A stretch of DNA of 64,000 nt from Saccharicrinis sp963677345 (GCA_963677345.2 CAXXLC010000016.1:186001-250000), one strand, 5' to 3'. Shown: positions 9,704-19,911, counted from the first letter of the stretch. Notes: generated by a model not told the origin, from the sequence alone. Made by a program: numbers and translations.

Positions 9704-9732
9704 AAAAGGCTTTATTAATCATAAAGCCTTTT
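9704..9732 (+). terminator. Rho-independent terminator after ridA
   Basis: An 11-bp stem AAAAGGCTTTA / TAAAGCCTTTT closes a 7-nt loop, and the 3' arm runs into TTTT. It lies 26 bp past the ridA stop. The A-rich other side means it could also act on minus-strand transcripts from the SLC13 gene. Confidence 0.8.
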
Positions 9733-9762
9733 GTCATTTAATAGCGAATAGCAATAATTACA

Positions 9763-11541
9763 TTACAAATACATATAATTAAGTATTGCTACCGTAATAA
9801 GCATATATATTAAAGTCAAAGGCCATCCTATTCTAAAAAAATCCTTAAAAGTATATCCTCCCGGTCCATACACCATAAGGTTTGTTTGATAACCTATGGG
9901 AGTTAAAAAGTTAGCTGCTGCAGCAAAAGACACCACAAGGGCAAAAGGCAAAGGGTTTAATTGTAAAGTATGTGCTGCTGTTAATGATATTGGAAAAACA
10001 ATAGCCACAGCAGCTTTATTAGTAATATAAGCAGCTAAAACAGAAGTAATAAAATAGATACCCATCAATACTGTAACCTTACCAAAGGGAAACAAAATAG
10101 ATATCATAAAATCAGCAATCATATCAGCAACTCCGGTTTTAATCATTGCAGTCCCCAATGCCAGCGACAAAGCAATAATCACGGCCAGGTTATAGTCTAT
10201 ACTTTTAGGTAAATCTTTGGCACTAACCACACCCAAAAGATTTATTACAACAAGGACCACAAGCAAGCCCATAAATAACGGTATCAGATTTAACGCTGAT
10301 AAAAATATGGCAAGTAAAGTTCCTCCAAACAAAGTCCATATTTTATATCGTTCAGGTTTTCTAACTTCTTTTACTTTTGAAATCAGGTAAAAATCCATAT
10401 CATCAGACGACCTTGAATTAAAATCAGCGCCTGCTAACAATAGTATTACATCACCTGCTTTGAGTTTAATTTCTTCTAATTTTCCGGTAATTCGCTCCCC
10501 ATTTCTATGAATAGCCATAAGAACAGAATCATATTTACTACGAAAATTAATGTCCTTTACCATTTTAGATATTAAAGTACTGTTATGAGATATCACAATT
10601 TCAACAACATCAGCTCTTTTAAGTCTACTCATCATACCCACTGAAGGCAAACTTAAATTACTGGTATCTGATAATAAATTAGCTATATCTTCACTTTCGC
10701 CTGCAAATCTTAATAAATCTCCTTCCTCAAGTACAAAGTGTTTATCAAAAACCTGGAAAGTATAATTCTTCCTCATGACCTCTGCAAGAAATAAACCTTT
10801 ACTATTACCCAAACCAGAATCTTCAATCGTTCTTCCTGCAAGTTTAGAATTCTTTTTGACTTTAGCCTCTACAACATATTTACGCTCAGAACCAGATATA
10901 CTTTTTGTTAATGGACTACGCTGAGGTAAAAGCTTATCGCCAAAGAAAAACAAATATAAAAAACCTATGATTAACATTGGAAAACCTACCCAAAAGAAAT
11001 CAAACATATGCAAAGGTTCCATATCTGGAAATATGGTCTGGTCGATAACCATACCATTAACAATCAAATTTGTTGAGGTACCAATTAAAGTCACACATCC
11101 GCCTAAAATAGCAGCATAAGACAGGGGTAATAATAACTTTGAAGGTGAAATATTGTTCCTTTTACTCCAATTATGCACATATGGCATCATCACAGCAACT
11201 AAGGGAGTATTATTTAAAAATGCAGAAAACCCACCAATCCAAAGCATTATTCGCGAGAGAAATCCCCGATAACCACTATGCCGGGGAAAAATCTTACTAA
11301 AAAAGATCTCAATAACAGAGATTTGACGGATAGCATCGCCCAATAACAAAAGCATTATCACTACAGCAATTTGCTCATTAGCAAATCCTGCCAGTAATTC
11401 TTTAGGAGTTAACACCCCAAAGAATCCCAATACCATAACCGCAACAAAAAAAGTAAATGCTGCTCCTAAAAGTTCTTTATATAAAGAGATAAGTATAAAG
11501 GCCAGTACAACAAATACTAAGATTACATCAAAATGCTCCAT
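9763..11541 (-). CDS. SLC13-family permease with two TrkA_C (RCK_C) domains
   Basis: This 592-residue inner-membrane protein is a DASS/SLC13-type anion symporter of the long class with a cytoplasmic insert. The N-terminal membrane half spans about residues 1-205 and carries the SNT-like hallmark GTSTNLIVNGMV. The insert at about 215-385 contains two TrkA_C domains (KVKKNSKLAGRTIEDSGL..., then a second copy around LKAGDVILLLAG). The C-terminal membrane half follows, with a second hallmark near TPIGYQTNLMVYG. Likely substrates are sulfate, dicarboxylates or another oxyanion; the sequence alone does not tell. The gene is followed by ridA in convergent orientation and preceded by group II intron copy 1. 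Confidence 0.88.
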   Translation of the reverse strand: MEHFDVILVFVVLAFILISLYKELLGAAFTFFVAVMVLGFFGVLTPKELLAGFANEQIAVVIMLLLLGDAIRQISVIEIFFSKIFPRHSGYRGFLSRIMLWIGGFSAFLNNTPLVAVMMPYVHNWSKRNNISPSKLLLPLSYAAILGGCVTLIGTSTNLIVNGMVIDQTIFPDMEPLHMFDFFWVGFPMLIIGFLYLFFFGDKLLPQRSPLTKSISGSERKYVVEAKVKKNSKLAGRTIEDSGLGNSKGLFLAEVMRKNYTFQVFDKHFVLEEGDLLRFAGESEDIANLLSDTSNLSLPSVGMMSRLKRADVVEIVISHNSTLISKMVKDINFRSKYDSVLMAIHRNGERITGKLEEIKLKAGDVILLLAGADFNSRSSDDMDFYLISKVKEVRKPERYKIWTLFGGTLLAIFLSALNLIPLFMGLLVVLVVINLLGVVSAKDLPKSIDYNLAVIIALSLALGTAMIKTGVADMIADFMISILFPFGKVTVLMGIYFITSVLAAYITNKAAVAIVFPISLTAAHTLQLNPLPFALVVSFAAAANFLTPIGYQTNLMVYGPGGYTFKDFFRIGWPLTLIYMLITVAILNYMYL

Positions 11542-11666
11542 GCAATATTTAATCGATTTCTATTTCACTAAACAAAACAAAAATAGAAAAATCCTACATA
11601 CTATAAGAGATAAATATAAATTTTGATGAGTTAAGACAAAATCAAACAAACAAAAAACTATAAATA

Positions 11667-13580
11667 ATCGAGTAGGTAGGGGGATTGCTCCCCCGTCCTC
11701 TCACACCACCGTACATACTCTCGTATACGGCGGTTTCAAGTTAATTTTGTAAAAGACTGTATTTAATCGACATATTAAACAAACCTAAATCCTCGAACCA
11801 TTTCAGGTTCATTGCTTGATGAACTTGTGGACATCCTGATTTGCGCCACCACCCTTTGCCCGAAAGAGCTAAAATCCAACTTTGCCAATTCGGTACTCCT
11901 AAACTCCTTAAGAAGCGTTTAAGCGTAATGGCTCGTTTGCACTGTTTCAGGCGATAACACCGTAATTTACGGCGTATCCAAGCATCAAGGTTGCGTAAGA
12001 GTTTCTTACATTTGGCGATGTGAAAATAATTAAGCCAACCTCTAAGAACCGGTGTCAACTCCGAAACTACTTGTCCAAAGTTTACTCCCCTGTTTCTCTT
12101 GGTTAACTCTCTTACTTTCTCCTTTAACCTTTCCACGCTTTGCTTAGCAATAGTTATAACTCCTGCATCAAGAATGTTATAGCCTAAAAACTTTGTCTCG
12201 CTACTTTTGCAAACCTTACTTTTCTGTTCATTTACTTTTAATTTGAGTTTGTTTGTGAGATACGAACAGACAGATTCCATCACCCTCTCGCCTGCTCTTT
12301 GGCTGCGAACAAATATGCTGAAATCGTCTGCGTATCGAACAAAGTAATGCCCTCGCTTTTCGAGCTCCTTATCTAATTCATCTAAAACAATATTAGATAA
12401 GAGTGGGGAAAGTGGGCTTCCTTGAGGTGTGCCTTGCAGACGTTGGTGGACAAGTCCACCTATCATAACTCCACTCTGCAAGTATTTGCGTATTAGCTTT
12501 AGAAGTGGCTTGCAGTGAATAAGTTTTGATAGACGATGCATCAGTCTATCGTGGTTCACTTCATCAAAGAAGCTCTTCATATCCATATCAACAACTACAT
12601 TTCTTCCTTTCTTAACGTACGTGCTTGCTTGCTCAATTGCCTGCTTCGCATTACGCCTGGGACGAAAACCATAGCTGTGTTTTGAAAATACTTGTTCGTA
12701 AATGGGGGTTAATACCTGAGATATTGCCTGTTGTATTATCCTATCCTTTACGGTTGGGATACCTAACTGGCGTACTCCACCATTGGGCTTGGATATTTCT
12801 ACTGCTTTTACTGCCGAGGGAAGGTATTCGCCCCGAAGTATCTGGTTTACTAACTCGTCTCCTTCTTTCGCAAACCAGTCAGCAAATTTACCCACGGGAA
12901 TATTATCTACTCCCGATACGCCCTTGTTCCTTTTCACTTGTTTGTAAGCTCTATTGATATTTTCAGATGAGCATACAATACCGATTAATCCTTCTGTAAA
13001 GACTCGTCCTTGATTCGTCTCTTTACCTAATTGCCCCGCCAATGTTGTTTTCGCTCCGATTACGTCATTACGATTTCCAAATTGACCAATAGCCTCCTGT
13101 TTATGCTCTATGAACATATCTCGTTGGTAAGCTATTTGTTGCTGGTGCTCCATAGATAAAAGTCTTGTCCGACTGCTTCTTTAATTAACTGATTCTGACC
13201 TTCTCTCTGCAAAAAAACAGAGTTACTATGTCTTCTGCTGACTTCTCAAAATCTTTCGCTGATTGTCTCCGCTCAGTTTGTTGTTTGTTACAACAGATTT
13301 TGAGATCTCTCGGGATAAGGTAACATACTTTCGTCACGTCCTACCTGATTTACCCTTAGTGTTTACGGTTGACTTCGGGGCTTTCCCAATCCATTGCTCG
13401 GTTGCCCAACACTATTGAGCCTTATATCAGGTTTCTGTACGTTAGAACCATGACTTTGCTGATGGCTTCCTTCAGATTTGGAGTCACCCCCAACACCCTT
13501 GCCAATTGCTAGTTCTTCCTGTCAACTAGGCGAACTCAAGAACATTTCATCTTGATAGCACGTTACCATGCCCGACATAC
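11667..13580 (-). mobile_element. Group II intron copy 1 (class C-like), 1914 bp
   Basis: The element reads on the minus strand from a GTATG 5' end at 13580 to a ...CGAT 3' end at 11667. By eye it is identical to the copy at 21631-23544; the shared block ends within one or two bases of these points on both sides. It carries an RT/maturase ORF. A domain V hairpin at 11706-11733 has a CCGCCG arm, compatible with a CGC catalytic triad, and a domain VI-like GC hairpin follows. The 5' exon ends in a rho-independent terminator hairpin plus six Ts (13581-13612). Insertion directly behind a terminator and the absence of an endonuclease domain are hallmarks of group IIC introns. Confidence 0.88.
11741..13153 (-). 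CDS. ltrA: Group II intron reverse transcriptase/maturase (copy 1)
   Basis: This 470-residue multifunctional protein assists splicing and reverse-transcribes the intron RNA into new sites. Reverse transcriptase blocks are visible, including the PQGSPLSPLLSN motif and the catalytic YADD in FVRYADDFSIF at about residue 295. The thumb/maturase X domain (GIIM) follows, with RGWLNYFHIAKCKKLLRNLD. The C-terminus ends shortly after with no HNH endonuclease motif, as in class C introns. The frame lies in domain IV, and its stop is 8 bp from the domain V hairpin. The protein is identical over its whole length to the copy at 21705-23117. Confidence 0.95.
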   Translation of the reverse strand: MEHQQQIAYQRDMFIEHKQEAIGQFGNRNDVIGAKTTLAGQLGKETNQGRVFTEGLIGIVCSSENINRAYKQVKRNKGVSGVDNIPVGKFADWFAKEGDELVNQILRGEYLPSAVKAVEISKPNGGVRQLGIPTVKDRIIQQAISQVLTPIYEQVFSKHSYGFRPRRNAKQAIEQASTYVKKGRNVVVDMDMKSFFDEVNHDRLMHRLSKLIHCKPLLKLIRKYLQSGVMIGGLVHQRLQGTPQGSPLSPLLSNIVLDELDKELEKRGHYFVRYADDFSIFVRSQRAGERVMESVCSYLTNKLKLKVNEQKSKVCKSSETKFLGYNILDAGVITIAKQSVERLKEKVRELTKRNRGVNFGQVVSELTPVLRGWLNYFHIAKCKKLLRNLDAWIRRKLRCYRLKQCKRAITLKRFLRSLGVPNWQSWILALSGKGWWRKSGCPQVHQAMNLKWFEDLGLFNMSIKYSLLQN

Positions 13581-13585
13581 AAAAA

Positions 13586-13612
13586 AGGCTATCCCAAAAT
13601 TTGAGATAGCCT
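13586..13612 (-). terminator. Terminator of the lipoprotein gene, target of intron copy 1
   Basis: AGGCTATC / GATAGCCT forms an 8-bp stem 22 bp past the lipoprotein stop. On the minus strand it runs into six Ts (13581-13586), and the intron begins at the very next base. The hairpin plus T-run is therefore both the operon terminator and the intron's 5' exon. Confidence 0.8.
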
Positions 13613-13633
13613 ATATATAAAATCTAAAATATA

Positions 13634-16102
13634 CTATTCAATAACTGTAGGGCCACTTACATATTCAAACTCTCCAACCCCAACAACTTTATAAACCAAA
13701 CTATGTGTTACATCTGTAATTGAAGAACCACTATAGATACCTACATTAACAGTGTATGTATAATCTACTCCAGGTATAGGTTCTGCATCCGGATATTGAA
13801 CAGACAAAACTTTACCCATTACAACTTTAAGTCGTTCGGTCATTAAATCAACTATTTCATCATCAGTCAATCCTTCAAATCCTGCAGAATACTGTTCTAA
13901 AGCTTTTGCCGGGCGCATATCAATATTATTATAGTATGCAGAACATCCTGTATAGTATTCATTATTACCATAAGAAGTTACATAACCATCACCTTTATTT
14001 GTAATACTTAATTCAGCCTGATCAACATTTTCCCAAACCCAATCTGTTGCGGCCTGGTAGAAAGTCGTAGCAGGCTCAGAATTTTTAACTGGCAATAAAT
14101 TAATAACAACACTCGGATCCCAGACAAAACCATTGGTTGATTTAACAAACTGTTCTGTTACTTCTACAGCATCAACACTACTCATCCATTCACCAGAAGC
14201 ATAAATAAATTCTTTAGCTCCAATATTTGAAGTACTTCCTGATAAATACCCCACTGCAATAACATCTTCCTCTTGTGCATAAGGATATTTCTGTTCAAGG
14301 AAAGTTTTTAAGTAATCATCAACTGAAACTGAGGATGAGAAATACCCAAAGCCCATAGACTCATAATCTCCCGAATTTGGCATAATAACACCTTCATATT
14401 GTACCCATTTTGAACCATTAAATTCATAAGGCACATAATATGTAGTATAGAAAGTACTTGATTTTGTACTTAAGGACTTTAATGAGGCAGCTGAATTTTT
14501 TGTATATGTCACAACTTTCAAATCAGAAACTTCATATGTAGTTGTCCTGCTATCAGTTCCATTACCTGAATATTTAAAAGCCACAACAACATCCTGCCCT
14601 AAATAGTCATTTAACGAATAAGCTCCTGATGAAACAAAATCACTATATGAGCTAGACGGACCTTCCTGAGGAAGATCAAGACTATTGGAAATATCTGTCC
14701 ATGTGGCAGTTGATACATCATCAACAAAGTCAGTAGAAACAAGAACCGATAAACATGACGCATTAAAATACCCCACTGCAACCTGGAAATTTAACTGAGG
14801 TGCATTCCCTGAAGGAACACTAATTGTTGGCGAAACCAACCAGGCTTCTTGCTCTTCAGTTGTATTATAGGCACTTATTTTAGCATAACTAGTTCCTCCA
14901 TAAGAACCGGCAGCCCATGTTTTAGTTCCTTGAACTGCAACATTAATCCAACTATCTATACCTGCAGAAAAATCATCAGTATAAGCTTCATTTTCAACAA
15001 CCGATAACTCAGAATTTAACTGAACATTATCAATTTGAACAGTTGTAGTTACAGACGAACTATTTCCTACATATTTAAAAGCAATATAAATAGGATTTTC
15101 ACTATATTTACTTAAATCAGCAATACCAGGACAATACATACTCGTATATCCACTTGATGCATGATAAAAAGCAAAAGAAGAGGTGATATCCGTCCATGTT
15201 GCAGAAGTAGGATCCACGCCATTGTAATCATCTGAAATCATTACATGAAGACACTCACCTGCATAAAAACCAAATTTCACGTCAAAAGTTAACATTGGAT
15301 TTTCTACTCCAGATAAAGAAACAGAGGGTGAAATTAACCAAGAAACTACATCTCCTGATGCTCCATAAGCAGAACATTGGGGAAACAAATTATTACTATA
15401 TGACTTAGTTTGCCATACTACATCACCAGACTCCGCATAATTTGTCCAACCTGTTAACTCAACAGCCTCATCAGAAGAAAGTGACTCAAAATCTTCATCC
15501 AACGAAGATCTAACAGCAATATCGCCACCTTCATAAAAATTATATGATAATACCTTAACTTCTCCTTCTTCAGCAGATCCATAAGCCTGAGACAATATAG
15601 TATTAGCATAATTTTCAATTGGATATGATGGCGTTAAATATGCATTCCCTGATTCACCCCAGGCAAGCGTATAGTCATCATTTGTAGCCGTATAAATTTC
15701 AGCTCCGGTAATATCATTTAAATACTCAGGGGCATCATCAATATAATTATAAGTTACTTTTATTGCATACCCCTCATCAGCAGTATAATACACATCATCT
15801 AAAAAAGAAGGAATATAATCTGCTCCTGTCAAAGATGATGTAAAGGCTTTTGAAGTTTTTAAAGCGGATAACTCAGATGATAATCCTGCTGTTTCAGCTA
15901 ATGATTTGTTTGTTGAATTTTTAGAGATAGAAGAATAATCCTCATCAGATAATGTCAACTCGATTGTTTTTACATTCGTTGGCTCAGTCATATCATCCAG
16001 TCCTTCAAAGTTTTCATCATTGTAATCACAACTAGAAAATACTAAAAGGAAACCAGCCAGTATATAAAATAAATTCTTCATTTTCTTTTGTATATTAATC
16101 AT
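13634..16102 (-). CDS. Choice-of-anchor J repeat lipoprotein
   Basis: This surface-type lipoprotein of 822 residues (815 from the preferred start) has a lipobox FSSC after a short hydrophobic segment. Starting at the second Met (16081) gives a cleaner lipoprotein signal, MKNLFYILAGFLLVFSSC, than the first. Two related domains at about residues 200-365 and 370-535 repeat the pattern WLISPSVSLSG... / AWLVSPTISVPSG..., a TFDVKFGFYAG-like strand and SDDYNG/STDFVDD. These read as choice-of-anchor J or DUF5017-like cleaved-adhesin folds. It lies 3 bp downstream of the TonB receptor gene, so the two form one transcript and probably one outer-membrane uptake or binding complex. The ligand is unknown. 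Confidence 0.82.
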   Translation of the reverse strand: MINIQKKMKNLFYILAGFLLVFSSCDYNDENFEGLDDMTEPTNVKTIELTLSDEDYSSISKNSTNKSLAETAGLSSELSALKTSKAFTSSLTGADYIPSFLDDVYYTADEGYAIKVTYNYIDDAPEYLNDITGAEIYTATNDDYTLAWGESGNAYLTPSYPIENYANTILSQAYGSAEEGEVKVLSYNFYEGGDIAVRSSLDEDFESLSSDEAVELTGWTNYAESGDVVWQTKSYSNNLFPQCSAYGASGDVVSWLISPSVSLSGVENPMLTFDVKFGFYAGECLHVMISDDYNGVDPTSATWTDITSSFAFYHASSGYTSMYCPGIADLSKYSENPIYIAFKYVGNSSSVTTTVQIDNVQLNSELSVVENEAYTDDFSAGIDSWINVAVQGTKTWAAGSYGGTSYAKISAYNTTEEQEAWLVSPTISVPSGNAPQLNFQVAVGYFNASCLSVLVSTDFVDDVSTATWTDISNSLDLPQEGPSSSYSDFVSSGAYSLNDYLGQDVVVAFKYSGNGTDSRTTTYEVSDLKVVTYTKNSAASLKSLSTKSSTFYTTYYVPYEFNGSKWVQYEGVIMPNSGDYESMGFGYFSSSVSVDDYLKTFLEQKYPYAQEEDVIAVGYLSGSTSNIGAKEFIYASGEWMSSVDAVEVTEQFVKSTNGFVWDPSVVINLLPVKNSEPATTFYQAATDWVWENVDQAELSITNKGDGYVTSYGNNEYYTGCSAYYNNIDMRPAKALEQYSAGFEGLTDDEIVDLMTERLKVVMGKVLSVQYPDAEPIPGVDYTYTVNVGIYSGSSITDVTHSLVYKVVGVGEFEYVSGPTVIE

Positions 16103-16105
16103 GGA

Positions 16106-18832
16106 TTAAAACTTGATTTTTAAGCGAACATTGTATGTACGTCCAAAACCATAGAATACTCTGTATGCACTTTGCCAGTTATGATCTCCACCATCATATG
16201 CATCAGCTATATATTCCTGATCTAAAATATTATTCACATTACCTGAAATAGTGGCTCTGTTTTTACCAAACAGGAATGAATAACTTGCAAAGAAATCTCC
16301 AACCCACGCTGAAGGAATCTTCCACGACTTTTCATATTTTTTTACAGTCTGACCTTCTTTCAAGACTAAATCACTACTACTGAAAGACCAATCTGCGTAA
16401 TTTCGTGCAAAATAATTGTAATCAATACCACATCTCAGATCCTTGGTAATTTTAACTTTAGCACCTATTGCAGCAGTAGTTTGTGCAGATCCTCCTACAG
16501 GAACATCTTTTAAATCCAATCTCATTGATGAGTGATCATCAACTCCAATAGCAGAAGCCAAAGTTCCATTTTTATCCGCTAAAGGCTGTCCTGCTTCATT
16601 ATAAAAATATCCAACAGCATTGCTATTCCAGTTCCAGTCACCAATTGAAAGCATACCTGTAAGATCTAACCAATCAGTCAAATGCGACTCTAATTCCAGT
16701 TCTACACCATTATGCAGTGCATCAACACCTTGCATATTTAAGTTTGCTCTATCAATAACATCTCCATTCTCATCAGCAATATCTAAAGAACGTGTCATTG
16801 TTTTATCCATCCAGGCTGTACTATAGGCATTAATTTTTGCATCTAAATATCTGGAACGAAATCCATAACCAAGTTCAACTGAAAAGATCTTTTCATTAAC
16901 AGCATCAGGATTTACTGCATTACTAACAGTAGATGATAAAAATGCACCTCCCGAGAAAAAAGGAGCTCTGCTTATATAACCAATATTTGCAAACACATTA
17001 TGATGTTCATCTAAGTTATAGTTTGCGCCTCCTTTTACTGTGAACCCGACAAAGTTTACAGTTTCAGACTTAGCATGTTCTTTATCATAATAAAAACGGT
17101 CATATCTCCAATATGAAGTATTTGATACAGAAGCGGCAGCAAAAGCACTTAATTTACCTTTATTATATTCTGCTTGACCAAAAGCCCCCTCTTGTAAAAC
17201 ATAACCATCATAATCACGATATACAATATCTCCAACCTGAAGTTTCTTATATAAAAACTCATCAGTTTCAGCATTAGCCTTATTTACAGCAGAAACATTC
17301 TCACGATAACGATCAATAAAATAATCCCCACCATATAAATCATTAATTTCCTTTGTATGAATACCTTTATAATAACGCATATCAACACCACCATAAACAT
17401 CAAGGTGACTTCCCATCTTTGTAGTTAATGTAGAAACGAGTCCAATCCAGTTATGCGAATTGACCGATTTTGACATTGCCATTTGCGAACCTGTTTCGCT
17501 CTCCTGGTTTAAGGCATACACCTGATCGTAAGCAAAAGTACCATCTGAATTTCTAAATGTAGTATTTAAAACACCATTATTTGCTCCATACCAATATCCA
17601 GCATAAGTACTGCTCGACCCGAGACCACTATATCCGTAGCCTCTACCAATAGACACATAAGCTACTGTAGAAAGACTTGACTTATCATTAATCTGCCATA
17701 AGTGATTTAAAGAAATTTGTGGTTTATGATAATGATTGAAACTAGAAGATTTACGCTCTCCATTTAAACCAAATCCATAAGTAGGGTTATATTTATAAGG
17801 ACTATCACCATCCATATAATTTTTAGCTTGTTGCCATCCTTTAATGGATAACCCATCATATGCACTACGTTGATAATGCTCTTGCGGAGCACCAAATGCT
17901 GTAAAAGAAAGCTGATGCTTATCATTTAACCTTTTAGATACATTAACAAAGTAATTATATCCAACAAAATCAGTTCCCTGAACATATCCATCTCCCCAGG
18001 TTTTAGCTCCTAAAAAAGTAAAAGCCCAGCCTTTTTCATTAATTCCGGATGAAACTGAAAAAAGTATTTTATTATAACCATCATTTCCTAATGCATAAGA
18101 TAATGCACCACCTTTTTTAGCATCAGTAGAATTTGTCAATATATTGATAGATCCACCTACAGAAGGAGCAGAAACCTTAGATGCCCCTAACCCTCTTTGC
18201 GTTTGCAATGAGCGAGTAACATCAGACAAACCTGCCCAATTTGACCAGTAAAGTCCACCCCATTCCATATCATTCATTGGCACTCCATTAACCATTACTG
18301 CAACGTTGGCAGACTGAAACCCCCTCATATTAATCTTAGAGTCACCATAACCTCCACCAGCTTTAGTTGCATATACACCCGGAGTAGATTTCAATACCTC
18401 TGGAAACTCCAAAGTACCGAGCTTTTGCTCTATCAACCTAGGAGACATAGTAGACATTGCCACCGGCGTTTTCCTGGCTACACCAATAGGTGCCGAAACG
18501 GAAACCTCAACGATCCCTATCGACTCCGGTTCCATCTGAATAACGCCAAGAGATTTTATACCACTTTTAATTTCAAGAGTATAATCTTCATATCCAATAA
18601 ACACAATCTGAACCGTATTCTCTCCATCATCTAAAGACAGCGAGAAATTACCATCATAATCAGTGACAGTTCCCTTAGTAGTACCTTTAATAACCACAGA
18701 GGCACCAACTAACGGTTCTTTTGTTTTGGAATCAATTACTTGCCCTCCTAAAGTCTTTTGAGCATAAGTAAAGCCCATTGGAAGCACAAGAAATAAGCCC
18801 AATAAGTAGAGCTTAATCATTAAATGTTTCAT
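16106..18832 (-). CDS. TonB-dependent receptor with CarboxypepD_reg-like N-terminal domain
   Basis: This 908-residue outer-membrane transporter has a signal peptide (residues 1-24, ending in FTYAQ). The CarboxypepD_reg-like domain at about 27-110 (GGQVIDSKTKEPLVGASVVI, DYDGNFSLSL) is typical of Bacteroidota receptors. The plug domain follows at about 120-235 (STPGVYATKAGGGYGDSKIN, VMVNGVPMNDMEWGGLYWSN), then a 22-strand-type barrel ending in NVRLKIKF. There is no SusD partner; the downstream partner is a choice-of-anchor J lipoprotein. A TetR-family gene upstream on the same strand and a palindrome at 18916-18929 suggest repression by that regulator. The substrate cannot be read from the sequence. 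Confidence 0.93.
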   Translation of the reverse strand: MKHLMIKLYLLGLFLVLPMGFTYAQKTLGGQVIDSKTKEPLVGASVVIKGTTKGTVTDYDGNFSLSLDDGENTVQIVFIGYEDYTLEIKSGIKSLGVIQMEPESIGIVEVSVSAPIGVARKTPVAMSTMSPRLIEQKLGTLEFPEVLKSTPGVYATKAGGGYGDSKINMRGFQSANVAVMVNGVPMNDMEWGGLYWSNWAGLSDVTRSLQTQRGLGASKVSAPSVGGSINILTNSTDAKKGGALSYALGNDGYNKILFSVSSGINEKGWAFTFLGAKTWGDGYVQGTDFVGYNYFVNVSKRLNDKHQLSFTAFGAPQEHYQRSAYDGLSIKGWQQAKNYMDGDSPYKYNPTYGFGLNGERKSSSFNHYHKPQISLNHLWQINDKSSLSTVAYVSIGRGYGYSGLGSSSTYAGYWYGANNGVLNTTFRNSDGTFAYDQVYALNQESETGSQMAMSKSVNSHNWIGLVSTLTTKMGSHLDVYGGVDMRYYKGIHTKEINDLYGGDYFIDRYRENVSAVNKANAETDEFLYKKLQVGDIVYRDYDGYVLQEGAFGQAEYNKGKLSAFAAASVSNTSYWRYDRFYYDKEHAKSETVNFVGFTVKGGANYNLDEHHNVFANIGYISRAPFFSGGAFLSSTVSNAVNPDAVNEKIFSVELGYGFRSRYLDAKINAYSTAWMDKTMTRSLDIADENGDVIDRANLNMQGVDALHNGVELELESHLTDWLDLTGMLSIGDWNWNSNAVGYFYNEAGQPLADKNGTLASAIGVDDHSSMRLDLKDVPVGGSAQTTAAIGAKVKITKDLRCGIDYNYFARNYADWSFSSSDLVLKEGQTVKKYEKSWKIPSAWVGDFFASYSFLFGKNRATISGNVNNILDQEYIADAYDGGDHNWQSAYRVFYGFGRTYNVRLKIKF

Positions 18833-18875
18833 TTTTAATTTGATTTAGGTGTTTCTATTTTCATATAGTTGTTTA

Positions 18876-18883
18876 CAAAAGTA
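18876..18883 (-). promoter_or_regulatory. Candidate -7 element of the TonB-receptor operon
   Basis: On the minus strand TACTTTTG fits TAnnTTTG 43 bp upstream of the receptor start, and a TTG lies 21 bp further upstream. The TetR-type palindrome sits directly behind that -33 box. Confidence 0.4.
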
Positions 18884-18915
18884 AAAAATTATCATTGCAA
18901 ATATCAATAAAACCG

Positions 18916-18929
18916 ACCGACAAGTCGGT
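18916..18929. promoter_or_regulatory. Candidate TetR-family operator
   Basis: ACCGAC-AA-GTCGGT is a perfect 6-bp inverted repeat with a 2-bp centre, and a further half-site ACCGAC overlaps it at 18912-18917. The form resembles known TetR-family operators. It lies 83 bp upstream of the TonB receptor and 277 bp downstream of the tetR stop, in otherwise AT-rich DNA where a GC-rich palindrome stands out. Confidence 0.6.
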
Positions 18930-19205
18930 ATATTTTATTTTAAATATCTGTTAAAATAATATTACCAACAACATTAGGTTAACTAAATAAAAACAAAAAA
19001 ATCAATAATTCCGTGCAATAATTATGAAGTAAGGCTCTAAAGAAAAACAGACTACTTAACATAGTGCTAAATAAAAATTTGATAAAGAAATTTCAAAGAA
19101 AGAGGGTAAAACTAAAAATTTAACACTTTTCTATAAATATAAGCCATAAAATAAGGGGTTGCACTTCAAATAAAACAAAACAAAACAAACAAAGTACTTA
19201 AAAAA

Positions 19206-19763
19206 CTACCTCGACGCACCTTTCCAATACAAGTCAAAAGCTTCATCAAATTCGGCTTTAAACTTTGCAAGGGGATTTACCTGTGATAAAAAATAATTTG
19301 CTGTAGAACGAGTAAATGCAAAATCAAAAAAAGTTATCAATTCTGTATTATAGTTTTTCATTACCCCCATATTTACTTTTTGCATAATATTTTTTTGAGG
19401 GCCATTTAAGGTCTCCCTTACAGACAGAGCATGAATTTTAATATAAGGACTGGCTTCAAAACTATTGATATAATGAAATTTATTAGGATTTTTGATAAAC
19501 CACTTTACAATTTTTGCAAAAACATCTTTAGTGTATGCATGTGGATCTTCTTCTTCTGACATTTCAGAAACACATTCATTTTCAATTTCAAACATTAGAG
19601 CCTTATAGATCTCAACTATTAATTGATCCTTACTCTTAAAATAATGATAAAGTGTACCTTTAGCGATTCCGATTTTACTAATCAACTCATTTGTTGATGC
19701 AGAAAATCCTTTATTAACAAATAAATCAATTGCACCATTTATAATAATATCTTTTTTTTTCAT
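19206..19763 (-). CDS. TetR/AcrR family transcriptional repressor
   Basis: This 185-residue protein has the family's N-terminal helix-turn-helix at residues 8-52 (ELISKIGIAKGTLYHYFKSKDQLI). A helical ligand-binding domain follows with no close relation I recognise. Length and architecture are standard. It sits upstream of and in the same direction as the TonB receptor/lipoprotein pair. The palindrome at 18916-18929 between them is the best candidate operator, so control of that uptake operon is likely. The inducer is unknown. The IS110-family element lies immediately upstream and may have separated it from its original neighbour. Confidence 0.9.
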   Translation of the reverse strand: MKKKDIIINGAIDLFVNKGFSASTNELISKIGIAKGTLYHYFKSKDQLIVEIYKALMFEIENECVSEMSEEEDPHAYTKDVFAKIVKWFIKNPNKFHYINSFEASPYIKIHALSVRETLNGPQKNIMQKVNMGVMKNYNTELITFFDFAFTRSTANYFLSQVNPLAKFKAEFDEAFDLYWKGASR

Positions 19764-19911
19764 CTGTTTAAATTAATTCTCAATGACCAGATGTAACTCA
19801 CTATAAAAATAATCACCCTCCCGTAAGAGACCTTTTTCTTATGGCTCGTTAAATTTAATCTGGGGAAATATAAATACGCTAAAATTAGTATTAACCTACC
19901 TTATACATAAT

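Larger units (their letters stand above)
18833..19205. other. Intergenic region between the TonB receptor and tetR genes
   Basis: These 373 bp hold the candidate promoter and TetR operator in the receptor-proximal 100 bp. The rest is AT-rich, with no frame, repeat or RNA gene that I can support. Confidence 0.5.

Noticed and set aside
12625..12957. Plus-strand frame inside the intron RT gene (and its twin at 22589-22921)
   Set aside because: Antisense shadow of the reverse transcriptase; it is duplicated only because the intron is.
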